Shown: in pieces, positions 47,941 to 59,775 of the stretch | Position numbering within the stretch: position 1 is the stretch's first letter | Layout of the letters: each line of letters opens with the position of its first letter | The notes under the pieces: generated by a model | The model's database searches: none | What the model saw: only the letters and a program-made list of their open reading frames with translations | Told to the model about the DNA's origin: nothing | Program-made: the position numbers and the translations under genes | NCBI GenBank assembly: GCA_961205875.1 | Contig: OY540816.1 | Span: forward strand, 23,756,701-23,820,700 | Origin: Sialis fuliginosa | Lineage: Eukaryota > Arthropoda > Insecta > Megaloptera > Sialidae | Direction of reading: 5' to 3' | Length of the DNA: 64,000 nucleotides

Positions 47941-49028
47941 AGTCAGTAGTTAAAAAATAAGTACAATTTGAAGTCTTGCAAATGTATATTACTGTCTCAC
48001 TTCAATACGCTATTTATAGATGAGTCTATCTCTTTTATTTTGTCAATTGCGGGCATATTGATTATAAAGTTTTATATACGCAAATGATGAAATAAAAGAG
48101 ATAGATAGTACAATTAAATGATAGATAGAGTGAGATGTGTATATGTATATTGTGAGACGTCAGTTTGTACTTGTGTATAGTTGTGATGTACAGAGTTATA
48201 TGGTTTACAAATATTTTAAATTGTGTTTTATCGTATTTTATTTTGTAATTTAATAAAAATTAAGGTAGATGTGAAAACTTTATAGTACTTGTGTATTCGT
48301 AGGAGATTCTTCCATATTTTGTTTTCGTTTATTAACAATTGAAACCGATATAAAAGCAATATAATTTCATTGTTGTACAAATTCTAAAAGTTTATTTATT
48401 TATTTTTTAAGAACAAACGTAAAATGTACATACTTTCGTAATTTTTATTTTACGATGAAATAAACGTTTTCAAAAATAATGTATATATATTTTTTAATTT
48501 GATAAAATTAATACATTTTGTGTATAAAATTTTTATGTATAATTAACTATATTAAATCTAAATTTTATAACAAAAAATCAATAATAGTAATAAATTTATT
48601 ATTTTGTATAAATTAAGCGTGTGATTGTTTTTAATATGACTTTATAATATTTTTAAATAATGATATTATTAATTAAAGATAATATTATGAAATAAATAAA
48701 CATATATATATACTATATTTGTGTTCAAGTTTTATTCCATTCTTGTGTTTAAAATATTCCATTTCCACAGAGAAAACCTGACGGAATTGTTAAAAACTTG
48801 AAATTTCTCTCGTGGGAATTCTCGAAAACGGTTTTCTTGAATTCCCAAAATACGAATAAATTACTATGTGTACAAAGCAAGCATCTAGGAAATCAGGGGT
48901 GGAGAAGGGTGGTTTGTAAGGGGGCGCTAAATTACCTGTTTAAATAATTAATTATGTCTTTCTGTCGATCGATAATAAAAAGTCACAAAAAAGCTGAGAT
49001 ATTAATCATTCAATTTACTTCTTTGTTA
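47941..49028. other. 3' UTR or intergenic, no gene seen
   Basis: AT-rich, with several polyadenylation-like motifs and no repeat family recognised. Confidence 0.45.
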
Positions 49029-49195
49029 GCTTATGAGTTTTAATTTGTTTTTAAAAAAAGAAGGAGGTCGCGAGGGTCTTTAAGTGCGTGATCCTCTTAA
49101 AGATAATAGTGTAAGCTACATTTTAAAAAAAAAAATTGAGTCTGTAGGATCGCGCCAAGCTGCGAAATTAACTATTCAATATACTTTAGGAGATA
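49029..49195. repeat. Dispersed repeat related to 61.24-61.47 kb
   Basis: GGTCGCGAGGGTCTTTAAGT, CTTAAAGATAATAGTGTAAG, GGATCGCGCCAAGCTGCGAA. The same order is found in the tandem units at 61.24 kb. Confidence 0.65.
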
Positions 49196-49814
49196 AAATA
49201 AATAAATATAAACATAAAACATTACGATGCCCCCTGCAGCAGAAATTATGAATTTTCGTAGGTTGCACCCATTACAACTTTTGATCAACACACTCTGAAC
49301 TATCAATTTCCATTGCTTTTGTGCGAGGTCTTTCTTTCGCTTACCCTTATTAACAAAAAGCGATTGTTTCAATGTCCCCTGAAAGTTTGTCGGTACGTTT
49401 ACCGGACACCCTGTACATTTATAATAACTGTGTTTCATGTATTATCACCGAACACACCACAAAGAAGATAGATTAATCATTTCAAATGGGTTTCGTTAAA
49501 GCGTAGAGGGAGGAGGCTGCCTGGACCAATTGCGAAATCCGATACCGCGCGATCTTTTATGATAGTGTTTATCTTACACCTGTTGAAAGCGATCTGCCGA
49601 TGGTGCGGAACATCCTGTATAAACACACATCAAACATAAACATTACCACTTTACAGGACAATGAATGTAGGTATATAGACGCATAGACGCCGGCCAAAAT
49701 AAATATTAGGGGTTGGAACTTAACAAAAAATATATACAATAAATATATCAAATTAAATATAATAATTAATAAATAGATTACACTAATAATTAGTTTAAAA
49801 GTCCACGCTAACGA

Positions 49815-50580
49815 ATCCTATTTTGCTTCCTCGCAATATCGAAGATACGAGAAGCTTTGTGATCGTTTCAGAATGAGATAAAAAAAATGTTCTCCGATTT
49901 CAAAATTTTAAATTGATTTATCCGTTTCACGTCAACGCAAACACTTTTCGTTCCGTCTCTGTCTGTCTGTCCGTGTGTCCGTCCGTCCGTCTGTCCCCTG
50001 AATCCTTGTCAAACGCATAACTCATGAACCACTGAACCGATATTAATGAAACTTGGTTGGATGGTTGGGTCTGACTTGAGGACGGTCCCATTTCAAAATC
50101 ATCAAAATCGTGTGCAAGGGGGAGGGGTGACATCCCAAAATATTTATTTTTTCAAGATATCTCAAGAACGACACATGTTACGCGAAAATTTTATAGAATA
50201 TTTTTTGTAGAGCATTCAATTTCTAATATAGGTCTACAACGTTTGTTGTACAATATTCCTTTACAAAGATTTATCTCAATTTATTTTTAAAAATCGTTTT
50301 TTTTTTTTAATTGATATTTACTTTGATACATTAAATGTCATTTTGACATTTGCATAAATTTAGATTCAGATTGAAATTGTCAAAAAATTAAAAAACAGAC
50401 GAAAACATAATCAGGTGCGTCTTAAGAAAAATTCCGAACTAATATTTTTTAGTAAAACTGTACAAAAATTAAATGGTTAATCAATTCTAAGCAATTTATC
50501 TTATGTAAATTATTGAATAATTGACTACCTTTGGTGAATTCAGCACGAGGAAGCCCTGTGCATTTACTTGGCAGATGTTT
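49815..50580. mobile_element. R3 family element, longest copy
   Basis: About 766 bp from TTGCTTCCTCGCAATATCGA to AGCACGAGGAAGCCCTGTGC plus TTACTTGGCAGATG. It includes the CTGTCTGTCTGTCCG run, CATAACTCATGAACCACTGA and TTAAATGTCATTTTGACATT. No ORF encodes a transposase; the 68-codon minus-strand frame is shared with other R3 copies only because of sequence identity. It is the best reference copy in the window. Confidence 0.82.
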
Positions 50581-50753
50581 TTATAAATCGTAGTGAGAAT
50601 GACTACGGAACCATATAATTGATTTTTGATTTTTTCCAGTTATTTGATATTTTTCGTGATTATAGATAGGTATCTACAACTATCATGAATTGGCCGTACA
50701 TATTTTTTCGCGCCACTGTCGGGGGGAGGGGGGGGTTGAAACACCGGCGTCTC

Positions 50754-51028
50754 TTATATATATACAAAGAGAGAGAGAGAGAGAGAGAGATAGACGCTAG
50801 GTGTGTCTGTGTGTCTGTGTGTCTGCGTGTGTAGATCACAGAGCTCGCGCAGGGATGCTGACAGTCGCGCCGTGCCCACCGCCGTGTTATGTCAGAAGCG
50901 TGCCGTCGCGGCGCTTCCATCTACAACTACAATCTATCTACAACGTGATATGCTCTATCTATCTACAACAACAACACCACAACAAACGCCGACCCCGTTC
51001 TGCTACTCGACGACAATACAACAACAGT
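50754..51028 (+). other. Candidate promoter and first exon (TATA, GAGA, GC-rich, donor)
   Basis: TTATATATATAC at about 50,753 is followed by a (GA)n run at 50,767-50,790, a TG-rich repeat, and then a GC-rich segment unlike the AT-rich surroundings (GCGCAGGGATGCTGACAGTC, GTGCCGTCGCGGCGCTTCC). It ends at a consensus donor, CAACAACAGT|GTAAGT. An ATG at 50,855 is open through the donor, but short overlapping frames make a 5' UTR equally likely. No downstream exon is recognised before the window ends. The minus-strand and other plus-strand frames here are probably shadows. Confidence 0.35.
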
Positions 51029-52310
51029 GTAAGTTTCGTGTTGTTTCACAGTTTTACCTCATTAATTACTTACTACTTACTCTGTGCTTCTTCTCAATTA
51101 TCTATACTTCATAAATGTAACACCTACTCTTTAACTACCCCACTCATTTCACCGTCTACACGGAAAAGAAATTATACAGTAATTAATGCCGCGTTTAGGA
51201 CCAAAGAAAACAAAACAGCAACACGGTGTATTTAAAAATGCATACGATTTTTATTGCACTCTTGTCAAAAAGACACGATGTTGTTGTTTTGTTTCTTCGG
51301 TCTTAACACGGCATAATAACTACAGTATATCCTGTCTACCCTGAATAGCAAGGAAAAACATACAATATTTTACTGTCTAAAACTTTAATAAGCAATATAA
51401 TGTTTGCAGTTTATCCATCAATTTATATCGAATAATTATTATATTACATTACAATCTAAAATTACATTATTACTAGAGGTGTAGCGAAACTCTGGCCAGA
51501 ATTCACGTCCAACGGTACCACTATTTATATTTTAAATATAAATAAACAAATTATTATCTTATTAATTATTATTATTATTATGTTAATACATTTTTTTGAT
51601 ATTTTCACATTTTTAGACTAGAATTACCACCCTCTTAATAAACGAAAACGATTACTTGTACGAAAAAAGTTGTAAGATCTTTATTGTAGGTAATTTTCTA
51701 AACTTTATATTTGATAATAACTATTTTAGTCATAGAACCAATATATTTACTTAAAACTAATTGTTAGCACCTTTTGTGGGCTGTAAAAAAGTATGTTCGC
51801 ATGGGATTGTTGGGGACTTTTGGTACCTTATTTATAAAGACAAAATGAAGGTGTATACAAAAATTTAGCTCATTGCGAGTTTTACCCCAGACACATCTAT
51901 TTTTCGTCTAAATATACTGGTATTTAAGAAAATACATTAAATTATAAAAATTGTGTTTTCTACACATTCTGCAATTTTTACAGTTTCGTAAAACTATTTG
52001 TATATAGCTATGATTTCGTTAAATTATTTGTACAGCATACGTTCTTTTCGATCGAATGTAATTACATTCATAGTGTCAATATATAATAATATAATATAAA
52101 AATAATAAAGACGTTAAAATATTCATTTTAAATCTACATCGTGAGTTCCGACCGAAATTCCTGTACACCTTTAATTATTACAGTTTCAGAGAGTAAAATA
52201 TTATATGTTTTATGTTCGACAGGATAAACTATAATTGTCACAGTATATTTTTTTTCCGTGTAGTATAATATATACATAATACTATATAAAGCTGTTATTA
52301 CCCGCAACAA
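51029..52310. other. AT-rich spacer or intron, no gene seen
   Basis: No repeat family recognised. If the 50.75-51.03 kb block is a first exon, this is the start of its intron. Confidence 0.4.
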
Positions 52311-52445
52311 ACTTGGGGGGGGGGAGATACAAAGTAGCCAATGTCCATCCTCAGGATACAAGCTACCTCCCTGCCAAATTTCATCAAGATCGGTTTAGCT
52401 GTTAAAAGATAACAAACAGACAGACAGAGTTAGTGTCACATTTAT
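52311..52445 (-). repeat. Dispersed repeat related to 18.8-19.1 kb, inverted
   Basis: CCAATGTCCATCCTCAGGAT, CTGCCAAATTTCATCAAGAT and CGGTTTAGCTG, then GACAGACAGACAG. The reverse complement matches the GATCTTGATGAAATTTGGCA stretch at 18.87 kb. Confidence 0.65.
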
Positions 52446-52917
52446 AATACAAGTATAGATACCGTGTGTTAAAGTTTCATCTACGGTACATAGGGATTGC
52501 AATGTTATATCAAACGCATACAAAATATTCGTAAGTATGTACATTTTTTTTTCATCTAAATTCAACGCTTGGTCTAAATTTATTGGCACAAACAGAAAAA
52601 AATAATTTCGTTGTATTTGCGATTTTTTTTTAAATTTATTGTGTCTTGTGTACATTGGCGTTGAAATATAGGGTATGTGGGGGTGCGGGTCTTGAATTTT
52701 TCGGGTCACGATTGTGATCCGACGCGAGCGTAAGCTATAATTTTTTTTGTTGATATTCTCGCATTTTAATGTTTAAATACCTGTGATTTAAAAGAAAAAC
52801 TATATGAAAAATAATGAAAATTATTATTTATAAAGCAAGTTATGATGTTCCTTCTAATTTTCCTATCTTTAAATTGAGTTTTCTATGGAAAGTTGAAATT
52901 TTAAGCATGAAATATGA

Positions 52918-53750
52918 CTAAAAAATTTTGCATTTTAGATTTCGTTAAAAGTACGTTTTTTGTATAGAAAATGACGTGAAAAGTTGTTTGTTTCAAACCG
53001 CAGGTCTGTATCTCAAACCGTTCTCGAGATATAGCCTCTCAAAGTTTTAGTATTTTCAAATTTTTGGAGAAAAAATGCCATAACTTTTGAACGTGTGGTC
53101 GGAATTGATTTTAGTTGACGGATTTGGAATCAGCGTGTCAAAATCTATATAATGACATGTATAATACCTTAAAACTCGAAAAAAAAAATTCGCGAAAAAT
53201 CGAAAAAATTCAAAGGGGTATACCTTAAAAAAATGTCGATTTTTGACGAAAATTTTTTTGTCGAATTTCAAAGTATTATACATGTCATTATATAGATTTT
53301 GACACACTGATTTCAAATCCGTCAACTAAAATCAATTCCGACCACGCGTTCAAAAGTTATGGCCATTTTTCTTCAAAATTTTGAAAAAACTGAAACTTTG
53401 AGAGGCTATATCTCGAGAACGGTTTGAGATACAGACTTGCGGTTTGAAACAAACAACTTTTCACGTCATTTTCTATACAATAAACATACTTTTAACGAAA
53501 TCAAAAATTCCAAGATTTTAGTGAAATTTCCTGCAGTGAACTTCAATTCGTCATACAAATATCGACTCAAATACAAGAAAATAAGACGTAGAATCATTTA
53601 ATTACTATATAAATATATAAGAATTTATTTAAAAAAGTAATAGCTTGAACTTAAGATGTTTCATAGCTAGTTTTTTAGTTAATAGGAGGGGGAGGATTGG
53701 CAAAATATGCTTCCCTTATTAAAAATTTCACGCCTCGCCACTATTGTTTC
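52918..53750. mobile_element. R6 foldback element, copy 2
   Basis: Contains a palindrome at about 52,918-53,592 that matches the 15.3-16.0 kb palindrome at nearly every landmark, with its left arm shortened. Its right side carries GCTTCCCTTATTAAAAATTT then CACGCCTCGCCACTA, the inverted counterpart of the CAGTGGCGAAG...GCTTCCCTTA left end of copy 1. The 89-codon minus-strand frame is a palindrome artefact. Confidence 0.82.
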
Positions 53751-54388
53751 TATATTTGAGAACATTGTTGAAATATTTCAAATATATAACGTATTTTACA
53801 GAAGTAATTTATTGAATATAATTGACGAGTTCTAAATATACACAGTTCTGGAAATACACCGTATCATTATCATCCACCCTTATACAAACGCCCCCCCTCC
53901 CCCCCCCCCCCTCCAATCAAACCACCCTCAAACAAGCGGATATATGCAGATGACGTCAAATTGTAACTACGTCAAACGAATAATAATAAAAAAAACAAGA
54001 TACACTCCGGTGACAAGTTCCAAGTGACATAGGTACACATGTCACAGCTCACCATCGACAAAATGTATTGTTAAATATACCCTCACACCCCCAAACACTA
54101 CCACCCACTCCAAAACCACCCAATCTATACAAAAATATATGCATTTTTATATCTATTCCACATATACGTGTAAAATTGATTATCGGTCTTAATTTCATAA
54201 ATAAAGTACGTCAAAGACGACAAGACTTTCACCTAGAAGTCAAGTCATATTGAAAAAAAATTCACGATCTAATATAAAAATTAAAACTATTGTAAATATT
54301 GTTTTTGACAGGTAGCGACATCTGTAAGTAATTGCTTGAACTGCATATGTAAACATTAGGATTATATTATTTGTTTTTAAGTATTTTA
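53751..54388. other. Spacer with long C runs, no gene seen
   Basis: C-rich stretch at about 53,890-53,912 and further CCACCCACTCC-type sequence near 54,080-54,120. No gene. Confidence 0.5.
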
Positions 54389-54679
54389 ATTGATTAGCGC
54401 ATTAATCACGTAGATAAATATACATCCTTTTAGTACAGATGCTGTATTTTATTATTTATAGAATAGTTTGTTTTAATTTGAGAGGTTTGAGGTAGAAAAT
54501 GCATTATTTAACCAACAAAACTTGTCTTTATGATTATTTGATTATCGTTAAAGATAATGGATTAAGCTGTTACATGAGTATTCTAAGACTTGATAGAAAC
54601 ACTTTACTAAGTAAATAACACAAAACATCCAACTTTTATTATAGAACAATGCAATAAAACTGGAAATATAACATTTTAC

Positions 54680-54700
54680 CTTATTGACATTCGGCGCCAT
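54680..54700 (-). CDS. Candidate first coding exon in left arm
   Basis: On the minus strand: ATG plus six codons (MAPNVNK) running into AAG|GTAAAA. The same 21-nt exon, with one synonymous change, is in the right arm at 63,688. The rest of the gene would lie to the left, but I could not identify exons there. Confidence 0.25.
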
Positions 54701-55289
54701 AAGATCTTCACACTTACAATTAGTTTTGAGATAATAATAAGAAAAAAAGATTTAAACACGTACACATGTATTTCATCACTTAAAAGACACATTATATTAG
54801 ATAAATAGCACATTATTTCTTATTATTAAAACACAATAATCACGTAAAATTGTAAAAATATACTATGTCACTATTCGCGCCATTTTCTTACGATTTATTT
54901 TTGTAAGGTTAATCACAAATTAAGAAGTGATCAGGTAATAAAACACCTTCACACTATTAGACGAACATTATAGTTTACTAATGAACTTTAGGAAACATAT
55001 ATAAACTTTGTAAACTTCACCAAAACTTTAAAAAAGGATAACTGAAAACCGACGCCATTGGGTCTGCATTCTACACGCGATTTGTTTTTCGGTATATTCA
55101 TAAATCAAAACCACTGAACACGTTTTAAAGTATTCCAACATTTAATACACACATTAAATTAAGTTGAAAACATAATGTCATTGAATATTATAACGGGATC
55201 AACAGGATAAACTTATTAAAGTCTAGGATTACTTACGCGCTAACCACTCCGCAATTTTATTTTAGACTGACAATGAGCAATAATTGTCA

Positions 55290-55298
55290 GGCGCCAAA
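55290..55298 (-). promoter_or_regulatory. E2F-like TTTGGCGCC site, left arm
   Basis: Reads TTTGGCGCC on the minus strand, matching the E2F consensus TTTSSCGC. Conserved at 62,934 in the other arm. Confidence 0.35.
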
Positions 55299-55645
55299 TT
55301 CAAATTCTAATTAATTAATTTAATAATTTAATCATGTTTTCTATATTTTCAATTAAATATAAACTTAGTTATGATATATAATTGATTTATTAGATGTTAA
55401 TATACCTTAATTGTTATATATTAACTTATAATTCATTGAATTTATGAATATGTTGATTTGAAGTTTTTTTAAGTTTACTACGTATGTACAGGTATACAAA
55501 TTTTAGTTCATATTTTACTACAAAATCTTTACATACGGAAAAATCATATTAAAAAATAATAATAAAGTGAAGTTTATTATTAATATGTGATTATAATGAA
55601 TTTTTCAATTAGTTCATATTTTGTTATAGTGCATTTATTTTAAAG

Positions 55646-56155
55646 TAAAAAAAAAAAAAAAAAACTTTTTTTAGGTTATGTTTTGGAAATTTTATTTGTG
55701 TTTTTGAATATATTACATTATAATTAACGCAAGTGCGTAGTTAACCTATGATTTGTGTGTGCTTAGAACATATTTAGAAACTTGAATTTGAAAAATAAAA
55801 TAGAGAAAAGTAATTTTTGGGTTAAGTTAATTCTTATCAAAATGAAAGAAAATAATTAAAAAATATATATGCTATTAATTAATAATATAACTGTGGGATC
55901 GAGATTTCTCAATACAACAGGTACATTTTGATTTTAAATACATTATTTATTAATAAAACATTTTATAGGTTATGTTATTTTAGGGTAGCCGTGTATTGTT
56001 ATGGGGTCGATGACCTTTCATTGTGAACATATGTTTTCATGGATTTAAACCAATTTTAATATTTGAATGTAAATCAAGTCATTTTTAATCAGATTTTAAT
56101 TTGACTTTTATGTTTTAATACGATGGGATTATTTTAATGAAAAAAAATGCTATTG
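55646..56155. other. AT-rich spacer, no gene seen
   Basis: Begins with a long A run at the arm boundary. No recognised content. Confidence 0.5.
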
Positions 56156-56157
56156 CA

Positions 56158-56665
56158 CTGTTTTTAGGGTTCCGTAGAAAACTAGGAACCCTTATAATTT
56201 CGCTCTGTCCGTCTGTCTATAAAATGTTTTATACCTATTAAAATGAAATTTGGTATACGGACGTAGATTGATGCCCCAAAAACAGAAAAGATGAGATTTT
56301 TGTAAAAAAAAGTTTTTGTACTCCCTTCTCAGACTGAAAAGTATATTCAAATTTTTTTTCAGTTATCCCATTGAGTGGGGTGTCGTTAGATAGGTCTCCT
56401 ACAATGCAACAAAACATGTTAAATGACCTTTTGATTTTAACCTTTCAGTCACGATATATTTGCTTTTCAATGTGGTTATCAGAACGTCTCCCCTTCTAAT
56501 TTCTAAACTATTGATGCAAAAAATCTGAAAAAAATTCAGAATGTAGTCTTTAATTAATACTTTCAATGAAATGTATAACGAACACTGTAGCAAGAATAGT
56601 TTATGAAAAATTTTGAAATAACTTTTTTTATAAATCGTAGTGAGAATGACTACTGCATGCTCACT
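56158..56665. mobile_element. R4 family element, near complete
   Basis: AGGGTTCCGTAGAAAACTAG at the left, GTCCGTCTGTCTATAAAATG, AAATTTGGTATACGGACGTA, then ATAAATCGTAGTGAGAATGA and CTACTG at the right. The reverse-oriented copies are at 10.5 and 25.3 kb. The minus-strand frame at 56,399-56,593 is part of the repeat. Confidence 0.78.
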
Positions 56666-56771
56666 TGGTCGTTTTATTTACATTGGAAGACCTTTTTTTT
56701 AGTCGCAGTACTAATTTTTTGTCTTCCTATTTTTTTTTTTAATATTCTGTATTAAACTAAAAGAAACTAAA

Positions 56772-56826
56772 GAATCTGCCGCCCCAGGCCATTGGCGACC
56801 CCCATAGTAAATACGCTACTGCGTTA
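56772..56826 (-). mobile_element. Transposon end fragment (CAGTAGCG type)
   Basis: On the minus strand: CAGTAGCGTATTTACTATGG then GGTCGCCAATGGCCTGGGGC, resembling hAT-type ends. No partner end found. Confidence 0.4.
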
Positions 56827-57114
56827 ATGGAAGATGTAGGTGTGTATTTCTCGGTAAAAATTAATACATTTCAGACGGTTTTTGTTTACAAATGACTATA
56901 AATAAAAATATTTGCAAACAACTTTAATTAGTTATCATATTGTAAGTCTTCACTTAAATATTTATTTGCGAGAAATCTAGAAATACACTTAATTAAAATA
57001 CTTGGTATATATTAATAGGTATATTATTTTACAGAATAAACTGTAATACTTAATTCAGTAAAGAAAATATGGCTTCTTTCATCTGAGACTTTCGTAAACA
57101 CGTTTAAATTAATG

Positions 57115-57390
57115 TAAGGTACTAGCACCAGTCATGGACAATACTCCACTTGTTAAATTAAATGTATTAAATTACAAATATTTGATAACATACATACATA
57201 CTGCAATTACTGAATCACAGCTTAATTTGGTGACAATCGGTCAATGGGTGTTAAAATGGTGGACATTTAAACTAATTATTAGTGTAATCTATTTATAAAT
57301 TATTATATTATCATAACATTTGCTTTATATTGTCTACAATTTTACCGTTCTATATTTTATAACTTTTGTAACGTAGTACTTATTATAGTG
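57115..57390. mobile_element. R1 family element, right-truncated
   Basis: AAGGTACTAGCACCAGTCAT then GGACAATACTCCACTTGTTA at the left; interior TTAAAATGGTGGACATTTAA. It stops near GTAGTACTTATTATAG, where R7 sequence begins. Confidence 0.75.
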
Positions 57391-57610
57391 TTTTTATTTT
57401 TCCCTTTTGAGTGGTGTATCATTGAAGTCCATGGTCAGATTCTAATAAAATTGATATGTGACCATCTCAGGTGTATTCTCTTTCAAACAAATAAAAAATC
57501 ATTCAAATCGGTGCATATATGTCGGAGTTATGCCCGAATTTACATAAAAAATAATATATATTGTCGAATTGAGATCCCCCTTCTTTTTTTTTGCAGTCGG
57601 TTAAAAATTA
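57390..57610. mobile_element. R7 family fragment
   Basis: TTTTGAGTGGTGTATCATTG, CATGGTCAGATTCTAATAAA, TGACCATCTCAGGTGTATTC and GCAGTCGGTTAAAAATTAA. Typical of very common lepidopteran repeats. The 93-codon frame is not a gene. Confidence 0.7.
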
Positions 57611-57781
57611 ATAGGTATTATTATTTTTTATTAAAGACCAAAAACAACAAAATAATGAATACTAACTAACGAAGTAATTCATAATTTACGTTTCCATTTC
57701 ATGATTAAAAAAACCGAATAAAACTAAAGATAAAAACACAGAGCACCGCAATAACACCGTGTGTTGTAATTATGTTAACAA

Positions 57782-57798
57782 CCCCCCCCCCCCCCCCC
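57782..57798. repeat. 17-C homopolymer
   Basis: Uninterrupted C run in AT-rich sequence; one of several in the window. Confidence 0.95.
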
Positions 57799-58139
57799 TT
57801 ACCCCCAATCTCACTGTTATAATCACACCAGCGTATTGTCGATGTTTCTGTATCAGATAATTGTGTGCATTAGAGCAGGCTGTGGAATCCGCGGTGTGGT
57901 CACCGCATTACTATACCTACTACTTATATGCCGGTCGAACATATGCGAATTGAAAATAAACTGTGTGGTTTTACGGCAGGAATTCAAATGAATATAAAAC
58001 GATAGAAAATAAACATTTATTTAACAAGGAAAAATACATTACATATCTTTTTGAAATAGATCATTAAATATCATGGTTTATATAACCTGGTTAATATAAC
58101 CTACCCCCTCCCCCCTCTTATGAAAAACATGACTAAATT

Positions 58140-58458
58140 CTTATAAATTTCTAATTATTTTCGAAATGGTGCGAATTAGAAAAAAAAATTAGGTTAACAT
58201 TGTAGAGAATTTTATTACCTATAATTTATATTCTAATTATTTTTTCGGTATAACAAACCATTTTCAAGATATTTGAATATGTATAATAATGTGTGTTTTA
58301 AATTTTTCTAATTATTTTTGAAACAGTGCAAATTAGAAAAAAATATTTCAAGTGAAAATTGTAGAGAATATTGTTGCCTATAATTTATGTTCCAATCATT
58401 TTTTCGGTATAACTAACCATTTTCAAGATATTTGAATATGTATAATAATGTGTCGAAT
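58140..58458. repeat. Two tandem ~158-bp units
   Basis: Each unit runs TTTCTAATTATTTT(C/T)GAAA...GTGC(G/A)AATTAGAAAAAAA...ATTTTTTCGGTATAAC...ATTTGAATATGTATAATAATG. Confidence 0.88.
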
Positions 58459-58703
58459 TTTAGAAGTTCTTCTGTAAGTAAAGTTACTTTTAGGTAGTTA
58501 TTAACAAAATATCACATCCGCATTATACAGAAAAAACAAACAATACACACTTCAAGAATGCAATCGAAATAAAATAAATTAAACGATGTTTTATATAGAT
58601 ATACATAGGTATATTTAATATTTGATGATAAAATTTAACGAGAAATACAATTGATAATAAATAAGAAATAAGTACATTTGCTGTTACAACTTGTTTACTT
58701 TTT

Positions 58704-58942
58704 ATTATTTGTTTATTTTGTGCTATTAATACAAACAGATAAATACATATATTATGTATTTTACAATTATTTTTATTAAGTTCATTCTCGACTATAATAA
58801 AAAACTTAAAAACTATTATGTCCGGTATTTATTTGTTTATTTTGTGCTATTAATACAAACAAATAAATATTTAATGTATTTTACAATTATTTTTATTAAG
58901 TTCTTTCTTGACTATAAAAAAAAACTATTATGTCCGGTATTA
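58704..58942. repeat. Two tandem ~120-bp units
   Basis: Each unit has TTATTTGTTTATTTTGTGCT, ATGTATTTTACAATTATTTT and TATTATGTCCGGTATT. The 63-codon frame here is a product of the repeat. Confidence 0.88.
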
Positions 58943-59213
58943 TAAAGGAGCTCGCAAATTTGCTAGCTTGCAGACACTCTCAAATGAGATACCAAACTTA
59001 TATGACAGTTCTTTTGGAGTTTGTAGGTAAATACAAACGGTATTAAAACAGTGGCGATATTATGAAAATTATTTTGTACGGTGAAAGATGCCAACTGTGT
59101 TACAATTAGTTGAAGTGTCACTACTCTAAATTCCATAGATACTAGTACAGAATTAATACCCCATTTCAGAGTGCTTGCAAGCTAGTAAATTTTGCGAGCT
59201 CCTTTATAATACC
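58936..59213. mobile_element. MITE with ~45-50-bp terminal inverted repeats
   Basis: The left GGTATTATAAAGGAGCTCGC and right GCGAGCTCCTTTATAATACC ends are perfect inverses. The pairing continues inward through the CTAGCTTGCA and TGCAAGCTAG segments. The 278-bp element overlaps the end of the preceding tandem. Confidence 0.92.
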
Positions 59214-59275
59214 ATCCATGGTCAGATTCTAATAAAATTTATATGTGACCATCTCAGGAGTATATTCCAAAGTTC

Positions 59276-59775
59276 TGACAGACTAAAAGTGCTATAACTA
59301 AAAAACTATTCAACGGAATGATTTGAAACATTACTACATTAAACTAGACTATATAACACACATTTTAAGATAAATCTGACATTTGTATGATTTATAGTTC
59401 AAAAGTTCTATGTTACCAAACATTAGACTGATTATTTCATGAAACTAATTATTATCTTTACATAAAGTACTATAACAAAATAACTATACATTGGATCAAT
59501 TTGAAATTTTGGTAGATAAAACTAGATTATATAACGCACATTTTTAAATAAATCTGACATTTGTATGATGTATAGTTCCAGAGTTCTATGTTACCAAACA
59601 TTAGACTGATTATTTCATAAATATAACTAAAAATGCTATAGTTAAAAAACTATTCATTGAACTAATTTGAAATTTTAATAGATAAAACTAGATTACATAA
59701 AGTACATTTTGAAATAAATCTGACATTTGTGCGATCTATAGTTCCAGAGTTCTATGTCGCTGAACTTGTGACTGA
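59276..59775. repeat. Three tandem ~170-bp units abutting the CAP gene
   Basis: Each unit has an AACTA-ACTAT start, AAACTAGA(C/T)TA(T/C)ATAA, AAATCTGACATTTGT, TATAGTTC and GTTCTATGT..., ending near GACTGATTAT. The last unit ends at the CAP stop codon, so the minus-strand 3' UTR is made of these units. A diverged relative is at about 27,290-27,345. Confidence 0.85.

Larger units (their letters stand above)
54389..55645 (-). repeat. Long inverted repeat, left arm
   Basis: Reverse-complement match to 62,585-64,000, at roughly nine bases in ten by eye. Landmarks: ATTGATTAGCGC at the outer end, GCGCCATTTTCTTACGATTT, CAACACGGATAAAC-like GATCAACAGGATAAACTTAT, AGGCGCCAAATT and GAATTTTTCAATTAGTT at the inner end, stopping at a poly-A run. 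It lacks a ~180-bp segment present in the other arm after the GGCGCC site. On the minus strand it carries a 7-codon ATG-to-donor stretch (separate entry). Confidence 0.9.

Noticed and set aside
15531..53325. ORFs with near-identical products on both strands at 15.53-15.80 kb and at 53.06-53.33 kb
   Set aside because: They fall in the palindrome, so each strand reads the same sequence. No independent sign of coding.
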